Origin: Gonocerus acuteangulatus
Taxonomy: Eukaryota > Arthropoda > Insecta > Hemiptera > Coreidae
Reading direction: 5' to 3'
Length of the DNA: 64,000 nt
Assembly: GCA_946811695.1 (NCBI GenBank)
Contig: OX328123.1
Span: 9,743,698-9,807,697, forward strand
The translations under genes and the position numbers were made by a program. Shown here in pieces: positions 45,181 through 56,181 of the stretch (positions are counted from its first letter, which is position 1; each line of letters opens with the position of its first letter). Under the pieces are notes generated by a model. It made no database searches, was not told where the DNA came from, and worked only from the letters and a program-made list of their open reading frames with translations.

Positions 45181-45899
45181 CCCTTTCTAATCCTTCTGGT
45201 GTCTGTTAAGGCCTGTAACAATTGTGCCCCAACCACCAGAATTGTTATTGTCTAAATCCATATGCTTGGTACATTTCCGTCAGTGTACCTCCGCTGCCTA
45301 GTGCTTCTGGCATTTTTAATGTTTGTTAAAGCTATACAATTCTTATATTCAATAAATTGAAAATATATTTTCGGGTGTTAGCTCATAAATGTACTGATTA
45401 GACGTTCCTTACGTGTACTAAGTCATTTTTAGTCATTATTCATTTGCCAATTAACGTCCTTTCGACCATTAAGAAGAAAAATCCCGAATGAATGCTACTT
45501 AAGCGAAGCACACCCCAAACCAAGGGCATGAAATCCATATTCGTGTGACAAGTTTGCTGAGTAGGACGCTGATGACCACGAGGATTTTCGCCCCAAATAT
45601 TTCAAACAATCAAAATAAAATAAAAAAACAATTAATTTTCTTTTAATGAAGTTATATAAAGAAGCTTTAAACCTTTCGACTATAAAGCTGCATAAACAGT
45701 GCAAATAATTGGCTACGTACTGATAGTTGCTACGAACCAGCCTGGACGTCCAGAAATCTTGGCGGGGACTGATGTAACTACTACGGAAGTCATTGAGCTA
45801 TTTTTGACGTTAGATCGTATGTAAATGTGGGAGAATCTCGCCGATGTGTTCTAATTCCAGATCAACTTGCCCTCTAACGGATGCATTAATTATAAACGC

Positions 45900-46777
45900 C
45901 AAGTTCTTTTGAGCAGTACTCTTCGAGAAGTTATTGTCTTCATAGAAACGTTGGCACTCTTAGCTTAATGTAAACGGTACAAATAAATATTGTCCATGGT
46001 AATGTACAACATCAATCTTCTGCTCAAATTATGAGGATATGATTTTTAATATTTTAGTTTAAAATATTGGTGGGATTTTGGAAAAAATAACTAATTTATA
46101 GGTTAGAGTGTCGTGAGATTCATCAATAAATGTTTAATTTTATTTTCACGTTTTGGGATAATTTTGCAAATATTTAAAAGAGTGCTACACCTCCTCACTT
46201 CTTTTCAAAGTGAGGGATTTTGGAGTAGTTGTGTACATATAACCTATTGGCAACTGAAAATACATGCAAGATCCGCTAGCTGAACCTGCGTTTGATCGTT
46301 ACATGACCTTGTAACCTCTTTGGAAGGCTTCTCCTTGGACATCTTCCAATCTCTGTGGGATTACTACTTCTGTGAATACAAGGATTCCTGTTGTCTTTGC
46401 TTGGCAATAGATCGAAATAAGACGCCATCTTACCTAGAATCCTGCCGAAGACTTCTGAATACGGTACTTAAGTATTAGCTTCAACGCAGGTTAAAGATGT
46501 GGGTCTCGTTCAGAGATCTGGATCGTGGATAACGCGTTTCTATTGGTCTATTCCTTTAAGCAATTCTATTGGCCATAATGTTTATAGTAACCGCCTTGTT
46601 CTCTTTCTATTTAGAAATCAATTTATTTGTACATTGGTGTTTTTTTCTTTGTTTGTTGTTACGCGATTTTCTAGTTTGTTGTTTATTTTACCGAAACAAA
46701 GGAAGCTCTGTTAAATTGCATATCGGTCCAGTATCCACCGGAAAAACATTTTTGATCTATATTATCAACGAGTTGGA
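45900..46777. other. Intron c-d of paralogue 2, left part
   Basis: The region leaves the copy-1 alignment near 45917. It includes TTAGCTTCAACGCAGGTTAAAGA (46477-46499), an outlying partner of the inverted repeat below. No exon seen. Confidence 0.35.
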
Positions 46778-46884
46778 TTGACTAGAGTTTCGATATAACC
46801 TTGAGCGAGCGTAGCGAGCGGAAACGCATAGCAATTGTTCCGTTAACATAAGTGCTTGGCGATTTCGCTCGCTAAAGATTATAT

Positions 46885-48315
46885 TGAAACTGTAGTCAAC
46901 CCAAATCGTTGAAAATCCCGTCGCCATATTGGCAAAAACTCAATTGACGCCTTGATCCAGATCTCTGACCCTGTGATGATCCAGATCTCTGAGAACCCGT
47001 TCTTTAACCAGCGTCGAAGCTAATACCTAAGTATCCTGAATACTTTGAGAATTATTGATGCTCCTAGTATGTGGAGAAATTCCATCGAGGAAGTGGATGA
47101 TCTGACAAGGGGAGTATACAGCGATGGGGTCACCGATCTTGACCAATTTTTTTCTGGTGATTCTACAACGAAAAATAGTCGACACGTGTCCGATCGTTCC
47201 GTCCAATGCGCCTTAGGAGCCGAGAAATAAAATAAAATTGGTTGAATGTGCTTTATTTTTTATATCGAGTTTAGAAAATGATATCGACATGATTCTTTCA
47301 GCAATTCATTTGTTTTATAGAGTAGATTAAAAGAAAAATATAATCGTTAAACAATAATTTATATTTCATCATATATATTCATAAATATGCTTACGTTTTC
47401 AAGTAAACTAGTATTATACATTTTTGTACACCAAAAATAATAGAAGATTTAAAATCAGCACCCCAAGAAACCCTAGTGCGGTGAATATCATTGAAAACAA
47501 AAAAATAATGATTTTTCCCAGTCTAGAAGACACTAAAAATTTGTAAGCGAAAAAGTAATGTAACATTTTGAAATTCAATATCTCCCCTTGAGATAATCCG
47601 ATTTTTACATCATTGAAATCTATCAAAAGAAGAAAGACTCCTTTTTCTAACCATATAAATGACTATCGTATTATCTCAAAAGGTACTTGCGAAAAATGGT
47701 TCTCAAAATAAAAATAAAATGTAAACTTTTTTGCATATAACATCAATCCCAGAACACGTAGAAACACCCCGATTGGAGGGAAATGTGTCACATTATGCCC
47801 TTTATCGACCCTCCAAGTTTGGTTTGAATCGGGTAAATATTCATTGAAATATGGCCGGATTGGTGAATCTTTAACAAAATTTTAAGGGTCCCCCCTTAGC
47901 GAAATTTAAAATACATTTTTTTATATTTTGTAATATTCCCAAAATTTGAATTTAGGGGGTTTTCAATGTGCTAAAAACGAATCTGACATCCGTTTTTAAA
48001 TAAAAAATTGTTTTACATACTCGACTCTACAGAAGTCATTTTTCTGCCAAAATATTCCATATACCTACCTACATTTAAAAAGTTATCGATTATTAAAAAA
48101 AAATTTGATTTAAAAACGGATGTCAGATTCATACATACTAGGAGCATCAATAATTCTCAAAGTATTCAGGATACTTAGCTATAAGCTTCGACGCTGGTTA
48201 AAGAACCGGCTCTCAGAGATATGGATCATCACAGGATCAGAGATCTGGATCAAGGCGTCAATTGAGTTTTTGCCAATATGGCGACGGGATTATCAACGAT
48301 TTGGGTTGACTCCCC
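46885..48315. mobile_element. Inverted-repeat element with ~185-bp arms
   Basis: GTCAACCCAAATCGTTGAAAA at 46895 through GATGCTCCTAGTATGT (47073) is mirrored at 48134-48312 (ACTAGGAGCATCAATAATTC ... AACGATTTGGGTTGAC). The spacer of about 1.05 kb has a 70-codon hydrophobic frame (47414-47626, minus) that I do not regard as a gene, and an inner inverted word AATCTGACATCCGTTTTTAA (47981 and 48110). Confidence 0.65.
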
Positions 48316-49060
48316 TTGTGAGTATCAGGTAGAACAGTATCACCTACTGAATTTCCGTTGCAATCGGTAATCGTTCCTAGTTCCCAACATGGCCGACCAA
48401 TCTTTTTGGCCCGAAAATATGAATTATTTGAGTTTGCAATCTCTGCACAGTTAAATTGTCATTATAACCATCCATGTTCAATATCCTGTCATATGTGCAA
48501 TGAATTAGTCAAACATATTAACAATTGATTCAGCAGACATATTACTCCACAGAATTTAATTTTGAGCAGTCATTATCATCATTGGAGTTTTCCACCATCC
48601 ATCAGCAATTTTTATGATTTCTTGTATTAAATTCAATATCATTTCCTTTTTAATCTCTTATAAGTGTACATTCTTATGTTTTAATGACTCGGGATTCATA
48701 GTTAGTGACCCCCAGAAAATATTAACGTAGTATTCTAGTTGAAGCCAAAAATTCGTATTTTTGCATTTTGTATTGGCACATACACTGGCCTTGAGGACTA
48801 TAATAGAAAAAAAAAACATATCTGGACGTCAAATTTTCCATTCTTTCAGAATATCAACATATTTGTCCTTGACTTTGGGCAGATGGGGTGAAAAAGACCT
48901 CGGATTCGAATTCAGCGACCCTAAAACCCATGGAAGGTCTACTTATTGCTTTTTTAACGACTTCATACGAAATTTGACCTTTAAATGCCCTTAAACCTGA
49001 CGTGCTGAAGTCAAACGAACTCCGGATTCAGCGTGTTGAAATACAAAAGAATATATATAT
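48316..49060. other. Intron c-d of paralogue 2, right part
   Basis: AT-rich, nothing recognised until 49061, where TATGGTGTCCACTTTTT realigns with 26025 of copy 1. Confidence 0.35.
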
Positions 49061-49194
49061 GGTGTCCACTTTTTTTATTTTGTGTAAAAATTATAAATTA
49101 AATAGGAATAATCTATGTCTTAATAAGAAGAAACAGTAATTAAATTTATATATTTTTTTAATTATTTTGTTTAAATTGTTTGTTGTATTTCTAG

Positions 49195-49271
49195 GTATTG
49201 ACACGTTCTTCATCGTTGTAGTTCATAGTTATTACAAGGAACTGAAGGAAAAACGAAACGATGATGACTAG
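49195..49271 (+). CDS. Four-span membrane protein paralogue 2, terminal exon d
   Basis: 77 nt after TATTTCTAG, ending TAG at 49269-49271. Encodes (C)IDTFFIVVVHSYYKELKEKR then NDDD; one change from paralogue 1 (Thr for Ala). Confidence 0.75.
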
Positions 49272-49434
49272 ACTAAGAAATTGCAGTGGTTTTTATTATT
49301 GTATTTGGTTTTATTCTCTTTTCATCAGAATATTAAACAGATAATTTCAAAATAAAACAAAAATTTGTATAGATATTAACAAAAAAAACTTTTCTTGTAC
49401 TTCAGAAATATGCTTAATCCACAGAAGACATTTT

Positions 49435-50590
49435 AATCTGAATATTTATCTAATAAAATTGGCTATAGAAATAAAATTTCCGATATTCGAAAACAAACTT
49501 TTTTTGGTATACATTCTAAATAAAATTTAATAAAAAAAAAATGCTTTAACCTAGCCCTAAAAATTCCATGAGCTCTTAATGAGTTTCCAAGAAATTACAA
49601 TAAAGTATGAAGAAGTATATCAATTATTATATCCGTTAAATGTTAAAAAACAATTATTACAATTGATACAATAATTACAAAAGGTTGAGAATTACAAATT
49701 TTAAATTTTAATAATTAACAAAATTTAGAAATAATCTGAATTGAGACTTTATTTTATATTTTTACCCTCAATTTTCCATTCTTTGGCTTTTTTTTTCTTG
49801 AGCAATTCTTCAATAGTAATATAGCTAATGAGGTTTAAACTTCCAGTATTTCAAGTGTAAAAATATTACATATCTTTGGCAAGGGCGTTTATAGATTTTT
49901 GTGAAAGATTTTATTTGAGAAGTCACCTACTTAACTTAACCTAATTATTTTGGCGCGAATTGGCTATGGAAATAAAATTTCCGAAGTTCGAAAACATAGT
50001 TATTTGTTTTACATTTTAAATAAAATTTAATAAAGAAAAAAATATGAAGAAGTATATCAATTATTATGTCTGTTAAATGCTAAAAAAACAATTATGGTAG
50101 ATACAATAAATTACTACTGAATAAGGTTGAGAATTACAAATTTTAATAATTAACAAAATTTAGAAATAATTGAATTTAGACTGTATTTTATATTTATACA
50201 TTCAATTTTCCATTCTTTGGCTTTTTTTCTTGAGCAGTTCTTAGAATAACCCACCAGTAATATAGCTAATTAGATTTAATCTTCCAGTATTTCAAGTGTA
50301 AAAATATTACATATCTTTAGCGAGGCCGGTTTTAGATTTTATTTTGTTAAGGATTTTATTTGAGAAGTCACCTATTTAACTTAACCTCATTATTTTGGCG
50401 CGAAACCGCCTCTCGTCAAAGATTTATTTAGTTGGATCTATCTGTCCAAACGTTGAATTACACAGCCAAACAAAAAAAGTACGACCCCAGAGAGCTGATC
50501 ATGTCTACTATTTGTTTTTTGGGGTCTCTGAATCTGAACCCGGGGTAAGAAAAACCCAAGCACCTCTTGGTTTAAGCCTAACCCACCAAA
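49435..50590. repeat. Downstream flank of paralogue 2, internally duplicated
   Basis: TTGGCTATAGAAATAAAATT (49460) and TTGGCTATGGAAATAAAATT (49964) start two similar stretches that both contain TTACAAATTTTAATAATTAAC and TTCCAGTATTTCAAGTGTAAA. Both lack the Helitron and family A insertions seen in copy 1 and serve as empty sites. Confidence 0.7.
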
Positions 50591-50599
50591 ACTCATAAT

Positions 50600-51247
50600 T
50601 TAGTATATTTTACACTGTAATAATTTTACAAAACCAAAATAAATGACTATTTCCTGTGTACTGCCTTCCAATGATCAAAAATACAATTTTTTTGAGGGCT
50701 CAACAAACTCGATTGGCCAATTTGGAGCCAAGTTTAAATTTGACTTTTCTCAAACTTTTGCGTCTTTGCTTATATTTTAGTTTTTAATATGTTTTCTGAT
50801 ACAAACAATCTGTGAGTTCATTTACAAAAATTGACCCAAGGTATTGTTGTTATTATTATATTATATTAATAATGTACAATGGTTTAGTATTTTTTCAAGA
50901 ATAACTCTTGAGGTTTAAAGTGATTCTTGTCCAGCCAACAGCTGTCTTCGTAGGTTGTACACTACAGTGAAGATATAACAATCAACACCTGGAATTCAAA
51001 ACACAATTAATTAAATCATGAATCAATAAAGAATTTAATAGTATTTTTTTTTTACTTACACTTACATACTCATATGCACACGCTTGCAAACGCATACAAA
51101 CACATATAGAAACCTAGTTTATTTTTAATAACTTAATTTTTAATGAAAAATGTGTACCACTTAAAATTTCAAAGGTTATTTTTTATTCCAACTACCGAAA
51201 CCAAAATAGTAGATAGTATCTGCTTGCGATACACCCTGTATATAAAT
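50600..51247. other. Intergenic, nothing recognised
   Basis: AT-rich, no exon or TE end identified beyond the end of the segmental duplication. Confidence 0.4.
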
Positions 51248-51490
51248 AAAAAGGTCTGGCTCGCAGGAACTGCGTCATCTTGGCGCGGTTCCGTTTATAT
51301 CCCTAGTGTGATTAACAAAAGTGTAGAAGAAATGAAATCTGAAAGAGAATGACGATTTAAGGTGTCACAATTGGAAACTGACAGTATCCTCAGCGAAAAT
51401 TACTCCATCCTCTCTCTCAACGTTCTTTCTTGGAAACACTAAATTTACGTTTCTCATTTTCTTATATTGTTTTACTAAAATACTCATTCT
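51248..51490 (+). mobile_element. Family D 5' end (forward), element broken by later insertions
   Basis: AAAGGTCTGGCTCGCAGGAACT, GCGTCATCTTGGCGCGGTTC and CCGTTTATATCCCTAGTG match the 5' ends at 63525 and (reverse) 28130. The same element appears to resume at about 52866 and 56780, after LINE and LTR-element insertions. Confidence 0.55.
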
Positions 51491-51812
51491 AATGTTTAAT
51501 GGATTATTTATTTATTTATGGAGCTCCGCAACAGGTATATTTAATACAAGTAAACAAATAGATGAAAATAAAGTATTAAAATATATAAGGTAAACACAAG
51601 GGTACAAAGTACAACATAAAGTTAACAAAAGAAAAATGAACAAACAGACAAAAAAAAAAAAAAAGACAAGAAAGGAGTACAAAACAATAACTTAACTATT
51701 ATAATAAGAAATAATAAAGTATCTGATAGTTTATTTCAGTATAAAAATCATTATTCTATGACGAGACATTTAATTTAAGGACATTCTATACCTACGGAAG
51801 CCGCTCTTATGC

Positions 51813-51980
<168 letters not shown>

Positions 51981-51984
51981 AATC

Positions 51985-52480
51985 TATCAATGTCGCTTCA
52001 AGCTAGATAATCAGGCTTCATGCCCTACATGTGCCCCGGTAGACGAAACAGCGCATCATGTATGAACATCATGTGTGTGTGTTATACTTCGAATGCCCAA
52101 GATTTTCCATAGAAAAGGCCGAATTAGAAAGACAACTAGGAGAGGCACTGAAACCAGAAAAGCTAGTCAGCCTAATCCTAGCTAACGTTGGGAACTGGAA
52201 GGATGTAGCGGAATACGCTGCTTTCATCGGCAAGAAGTTCCTTATATTGGAACGGCAGAGAAAAGGCCAGACTACGGCTTAAATATGTAGTCCAATAAGA
52301 AGGAAGGCATAAGGCCAACACTCCCCCTACGAAGTAGTGCCTGAGGGCGGTTCCGTAGGGGGGTTGAGGTGAAAAGGGAGGTGGTTTTTTAGTGAGTAGG
52401 AATCTCACACTGTTGTGGCATAGCCCACTTCGTCTAATGAAAGATTTTTCCCCTGCCCTAAAAACACACACACAAACACA
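51985..52480 (+). pseudogene. R1-like LINE 3' end (C-terminus and 3' UTR)
   Basis: The frame CPTCAPVDETAHHV (with a stop at TGA) followed by VLYFECPRFSIEKAELERQL and NVGNWKDVAEYAAFIGKKFL is the Cys-His C-terminus of R1/LOA-type elements. The downstream CGAAGTAGTGCCTGAGGGCG then GTTCCGTAGGGGGGTTGAG and GTGAGTAGGAATCTCACAC is the characteristic 3' UTR style of that group. It is 5'-truncated within the microsatellite. Confidence 0.7.
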
Positions 52481-52866
52481 CTCACATATTTATTCGCAAT
52501 CGCTTCATTAAACCATACATACGTTCTGTTAAGTCATATTTTGTCGTACAGTTTCATTTTATGTAAGTGTTGTAGACTTGTAACAATGTGTGGGCTTTTT
52601 TCAGAAAATAGTTCGGACATGTGATGCGGAATCGGTAAATAGTCTCGTGTTCTGAATTCTGTAAGTAAGTGTTTAACTGTTAGTTCTCTGTTGCATGTCT
52701 GACATATAGATGGGAATGTGTTAAATGTGTATGTCCAATTCTCAGTCTTGTAATTACTACTTTATCACGTCTTGATAGCTGCGGACTAGCTTGCCATTCA
52801 TGAGTACTGCTTTTTATCTCCTTCAGGAGGTTATCTCTTGTACTGTACCATGAGGCTTGCATTAAA

Positions 52867-53059
52867 AAAAACTAATTAAAAAGTGAGGTAAACAGACAAA
52901 AACACATTCAAAAGAACAAAATTAACAATTAGAAAGTTTTAAGCACTTCTTTCTCCGATGGACATTGCCCCATCGAAAATTACCTCAGACCCTTTTTTTT
53001 GTGCAGAAAGATTTCTGTGGCCAAATTTAATCAAAATCGGAGCCTGTGAGCGACAAAAA

Positions 53060-53131
<72 letters not shown>
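52867..53131 (+). mobile_element. Family D body and TA core, left of the LTR element
   Basis: AAGTGAGGTAAACAGACAAA, TTTTAAGCACTTCTTTCTCC and AATTTAATCAAAATCGGAGC followed by (CA)n(TA)n match D-family order. The LTR element inserted inside the TA tract, which resumes at 56777. Confidence 0.55.
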
Positions 53132-53134
<3 letters not shown>

Positions 53135-53135
53135 C

Positions 53136-53299
53136 TTATGTGTTGGTAGACTGAAAGGACGTTTTTAAAAAAGAATAATAAGTCACAGGGGACAAGAGAA
53201 CGCACAGACTCTCTGATAACAACTGACTTTATTTCATCCGGCAGAGGCTATATATAGCCTCAGCCTGTTTGTTTACATCTACAGTGTCTACTACTCCTC
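53136..53299 (-). repeat. 3' LTR of the gypsy element
   Basis: Contains a TATATATA box (about 53252-53259) and is preceded on the minus strand by the purine run AAAGAGGAG. Differs from the 5' LTR at about 53193 (A/G) and 53298 (T/C). Confidence 0.9.
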
Positions 53300-53699
53300 T
53301 TTGCATGGAAGGGTCCGTGATCACTTCGCCTAGCCATGTGCACCGGACAAATATCCTGTCCGTCCCAATGCGTTCCTGCTCCCAGAGTCGCGCTATTTTG
53401 GTCCAGACGGTTGCGTTGCTGACGTATAAGTACGTTGTGGTTCTTGGTACTGAGGCATCTTCTAACAGTCGGCAAATGAGATCTTCTGTAGCCGAGATTG
53501 GGGCCCGAACCATACACCTAAGACCGCTTTTTGTTTTTCGACTGTATGTAATCTGTGGTGAGCCTTGTGTCGTTGATACCCAGACGATGTGACGTTTTTT
53601 CCCGACCACGATATCATCCGTCTCTGTCATCGTGTGTTCTCTTTCGTCTTTCGCTGTCCTGCCGAGCACATTGCTCTCCATCCGGATTCCAGTCTGCAA
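53229..53699 (-). CDS. Unrecognised 156-codon ORF after RNase H in the LTR element
   Basis: It starts MQTGIRMESNVLGRTAKDER and overlaps the end of the RNase H frame (53614-53699) in another phase, as a downstream ORF entered by frameshift or reinitiation might. It runs over the polypurine tract and stops inside the 3' LTR. It contains 'VRAPISATEDLICRLLEDAS' and 'ATVWTKIARLWEQERIGTDR' but no integrase Zn finger, D,D-35-E pattern or membrane span that I can see. It occupies the place where integrase would be. Function unknown; it may be the coding tail of the polyprotein or a recombined segment. Confidence 0.45.
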   Translation of the reverse strand: MQTGIRMESNVLGRTAKDEREHTMTETDDIVVGKKRHIVWVSTTQGSPQITYSRKTKSGLRCMVRAPISATEDLICRLLEDASVPRTTTYLYVSNATVWTKIARLWEQERIGTDRIFVRCTWLGEVITDPSMQRGVVDTVDVNKQAEAIYSLCRMK

Positions 53700-54309
53700 A
53701 AAACTGTCGCAACGTCTGACTCCTTCCCTCTCCAGTTGTAGTTACCACGTTGACGTGTTGGAGCCTGGAAAGCCAGTCGGCTACCACGTTGTCCTTCCCC
53801 GGTTTGTAGCGGACCTCGAAGTTGTATTGGTTAAGATTTTCCTTCCATCTCTGGATCCGGGCCGAATCTTCTTTATGTGTTTTAACCCAATGCAATGGCT
53901 TGTGTTCAGTGTGCATCGTAAATCGCCGTCCGTAGAGGTATGGCCGGAAGTGGTCTATAGCCCAGACAACTCCAAGTAGTTCCCGTTCTAAAGCGCTGTA
54001 TCTCTCCTCCGCTCCTGTGAGGCGTCTGCTCGCATAGGCTATTGGCCGTTCCCCCGCGGGCCATACTTGCGTCAGAACTGCTCCTAGGGCAAAGTTACTG
54101 GCATCTGTAGTCACGATGAACTCCTTGGTGAAATCCGGGAACGCTAGCACAGGGTCGGACTTGAGCATTTCTATGCATTCTTCGATGTTTCTCACCATCT
54201 TTGGGGTAACTCGTACTATTCGTCCCTTCTTTAAGAGGTCGTTGAGTTCCACCAACCCTCGAGCCATGCTAGGTACGAAGCGTCTGTAATAGTTAAGCGC
54301 TCCTAGCAC
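53614..54309 (-). CDS. RNase H region of gypsy pol
   Basis: After a connection segment (LGALNYYRRFVPSMARGL, the usual 'fLG...YYRrFi..fs') the frame has TTDASNFALGAVLTQ (first Asp), SRRLTGAEERYSALERELLG (Glu) and MHTEHKPLHWV. The last motif normally reads TDH; here it is TEH, an Asp to Glu change at a catalytic acid. It ends WLSRLQHVNVVTTTGEGRSQ, where gypsy elements usually lead into integrase. A one-base shift near 54305 separates it from the RT frame. Confidence 0.8.
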   Translation of the reverse strand: MLGALNYYRRFVPSMARGLVELNDLLKKGRIVRVTPKMVRNIEECIEMLKSDPVLAFPDFTKEFIVTTDASNFALGAVLTQVWPAGERPIAYASRRLTGAEERYSALERELLGVVWAIDHFRPYLYGRRFTMHTEHKPLHWVKTHKEDSARIQRWKENLNQYNFEVRYKPGKDNVVADWLSRLQHVNVVTTTGEGRSQTLRQFFADWNPDGEQCARQDSERRKRTHDDRDG

Positions 54310-55306
54310 TCCTGATCCCTTTTATGTCTGTAGGTACCTTAATTCCAGAGAGGGTCTCAATCTTCTTTGGATCTGGCCGGATTCCTTCTCCTGAGACGAC
54401 GTGTCCTAAGAAGGTCACCTCGGATAGTCCTATGCGTGTCTTCTCTCTCGACAGTTTCAGCCCAAACTCGCGTAGTCGCGCAAACACTTGCCTGAGATGC
54501 TTCTCATGCTCCTTCGCCGAACCGCTGAACACGAGGAGGTCATCCATGTACCCTTGGCAAATATTTGGATCGAGGCCACTGATGAGCTCATCCACCAGAC
54601 GTTGGAATGTGGCTGGCGCGTTTTTTAGTCCGAATGGCATCCTGGTAAATTGGAAATGACCTCGTTCGAACGAAAACGCCGTTTTCTCTTCGTCCCGAGG
54701 GTTCATTCTGATTTGGTGGTAGCCCGCTTTAAGATCTAGGGTACTGAAGTACCGCGCTCCACTAAGGCGATCCAGTATATCTTCTAGACGGGGCATGGGG
54801 TATTTCTCCTCCTGCGTGGCTTCGTTCAGCTTTCTATAGTCGACGACCACTCGGTATTTTCCAGGCGAACCTGCCTTTGGGACTGCCCACAGTGGACTGT
54901 TAAATCCTGAAGTACTGGGCACTATTATACCTTGTCCGAGAAGGTCTTGGAGTTTTTCCGCTATAGCTTCTTTTAACACTTGTGGGTACCTTCTCTCTTT
55001 GACGTACACCTTGCGGTCTTCTTTCAGACGAATTTCGTGGCAGGTCCTTCCCGTTGCGCTGCGTGGCTGGCCTTCGTGATGGTAGATGTCTTGGAACTCC
55101 TTTATCAACGCTTGTAGGTTTCCTTCTTCGGGCGCTACAGCTCCGACACTCAGACATTCCCCCTTCACATCTGTTGGGCATCTGTAACTTTTTTCTCCCA
55201 CCTGCAGCTTCCAGGTCTTCCTAGAGATCTTCATTTTTCCCCTCAGGATATTTAGTGCATCGCAACCTAATATTCCGTCATATTCCCTGCATTTCCGGCA
55301 CCACAT
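54293..55306 (-). CDS. Reverse transcriptase of the gypsy element
   Basis: The order of motifs is intact: GIIVPSTSGFNSPLWAVPK, RVVVDYRKLNEAT, FSTLDLKAGYHQI (first Asp), FTRMPFGLKNAPATFQRLVD, QGYMDDLLVFS (catalytic YMDD), GLKLSREKT and VTFLGHVVS. The frame is offset from protease and from RNase H by single-base shifts at each end, which may be decay or programmed shifts. Confidence 0.88.
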   Translation of the reverse strand: MWCRKCREYDGILGCDALNILRGKMKISRKTWKLQVGEKSYRCPTDVKGECLSVGAVAPEEGNLQALIKEFQDIYHHEGQPRSATGRTCHEIRLKEDRKVYVKERRYPQVLKEAIAEKLQDLLGQGIIVPSTSGFNSPLWAVPKAGSPGKYRVVVDYRKLNEATQEEKYPMPRLEDILDRLSGARYFSTLDLKAGYHQIRMNPRDEEKTAFSFERGHFQFTRMPFGLKNAPATFQRLVDELISGLDPNICQGYMDDLLVFSGSAKEHEKHLRQVFARLREFGLKLSREKTRIGLSEVTFLGHVVSGEGIRPDPKKIETLSGIKVPTDIKGIRSARSA

Positions 55307-55532
55307 GCGCTGTCACCACTTTCTCCGGTACTCCCCAGATTTCTGCCGGGAGTTCGATTTCTCCTACTACCTCGCAATTCCCCCCGAGCGTCTGGAGCTT
55401 ACAGCTGCAGGCTTGTATCCGTTGTCTCATCCAGTCCCGGTTTTGACGCGCCACCGCTTTTCTGCATATCAGGGTGCACGTACTGCCTGAGTCCACCAGC
55501 CAGCTCACTCCCTCTTCCTCAATTATCGGCAA
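55278..55532 (-). CDS. Aspartic protease of the gypsy element
   Basis: VSWLVDSGSTCTLICRKAVA carries the DSG catalytic triad of retroviral-type proteases, and 'VVPEMQGI' just before the frame change leads into the ILGCD segment that is read in the RT frame. A single domain, which would work as a dimer. Confidence 0.7.
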   Translation of the reverse strand: MPIIEEEGVSWLVDSGSTCTLICRKAVARQNRDWMRQRIQACSCKLQTLGGNCEVVGEIELPAEIWGVPEKVVTAHVVPEMQGI

Positions 55533-55586
55533 CCCATATTGTCTCGCGGGGGTTTTCCCTGGGTCACCGCTCCTCCTACACCGTCC

Positions 55587-56021
55587 TCATGTTTGCTTCC
55601 CGCGAACGTGAGTGTTTCGCAGGATTGCCGCATATGACGTTAAGGTTTGGGGTCTTCTCGGTATTTGCTCTTCTTCTGAATCGCTGCTATCGTCGGAGTC
55701 TAATCCGGATCTGTCCATCGCTTGCCTCGAACTCACGCGATGAACTCGGTGGAAGTTTACTTCCATTGGTTCTCCCAGATCCTTTTTCGGCTTTTTCATA
55801 TAGGGGCAGTGCCTTGCTACGTGTCCTGTTCTTCCGCACTCATACCACCGTTTTGGCTGCTCCCGTCGTTCTACTTCGCGACGTCGTATTGGTTCCCGTC
55901 GTGATGTTTCCCTGCGCTCATCATCGCGGGACGTTCTCCAGTTTCTTCTCCGCACCCTGTTGTCTCTCTCAGTACTTCGGGGTACTCCCTTTGGGGTCGT
56001 CGAGTTAACACCTTGACCCAT
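55587..56021 (-). CDS. Gag C-terminal part with altered zinc knuckle
   Basis: An Arg/Glu-rich stretch is followed by RWYECGRTGHVARHCPYMKK. The CX2CX4HX4C pattern is present except that Trp stands at the first Cys. The acidic 'DSDDSSDSEEEQ' tail and an ORF end before the protease follow. The N-terminal gag parts are in other frames (55871-56170 and 56182-56559), so gag is frameshifted. Confidence 0.65.
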   Translation of the reverse strand: MGQGVNSTTPKGVPRSTERDNRVRRRNWRTSRDDERRETSRREPIRRREVERREQPKRWYECGRTGHVARHCPYMKKPKKDLGEPMEVNFHRVHRVSSRQAMDRSGLDSDDSSDSEEEQIPRRPQTLTSYAAILRNTHVRGKQT

Positions 56022-56181
56022 GGTTCTTCTTCCTGTGCCGCTGAGTGGAGCTCCGCCTCCTTCTCGCCTTCATCAACCATGGCTTGCGCCGCCTGTAGGA
56101 ATTCCGTGTCTGCTGCTATGACGCGGCCAGTTTCCATGGCCAATTGCACTTTGAGTACTCGCGGCATCACCAGGGCTCTCG

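Larger units (their letters stand above)
34565..50590 (+). repeat. Tandem segmental duplication, copy 2
   Basis: Same order of exons and intron markers as copy 1 (17145-32110), and the copy continues past exon d to the AACCCAAGCACCTCTTGGTT block matching about 32080. Within it, sequence downstream of exon d is itself partly repeated (49435-49890 against 49960-50320). Confidence 0.85.

Noticed and set aside
47414..47626. 70-codon hydrophobic minus-strand ORF as a small membrane protein
   Set aside because: It lies in the spacer of an inverted-repeat element, is AT-rich, and has no homologue in this window.
53269..55446. Plus-strand ORFs inside the gypsy element
   Set aside because: They are antisense shadows of gag-pol, which has clear RT, protease and RNase H motifs on the minus strand.
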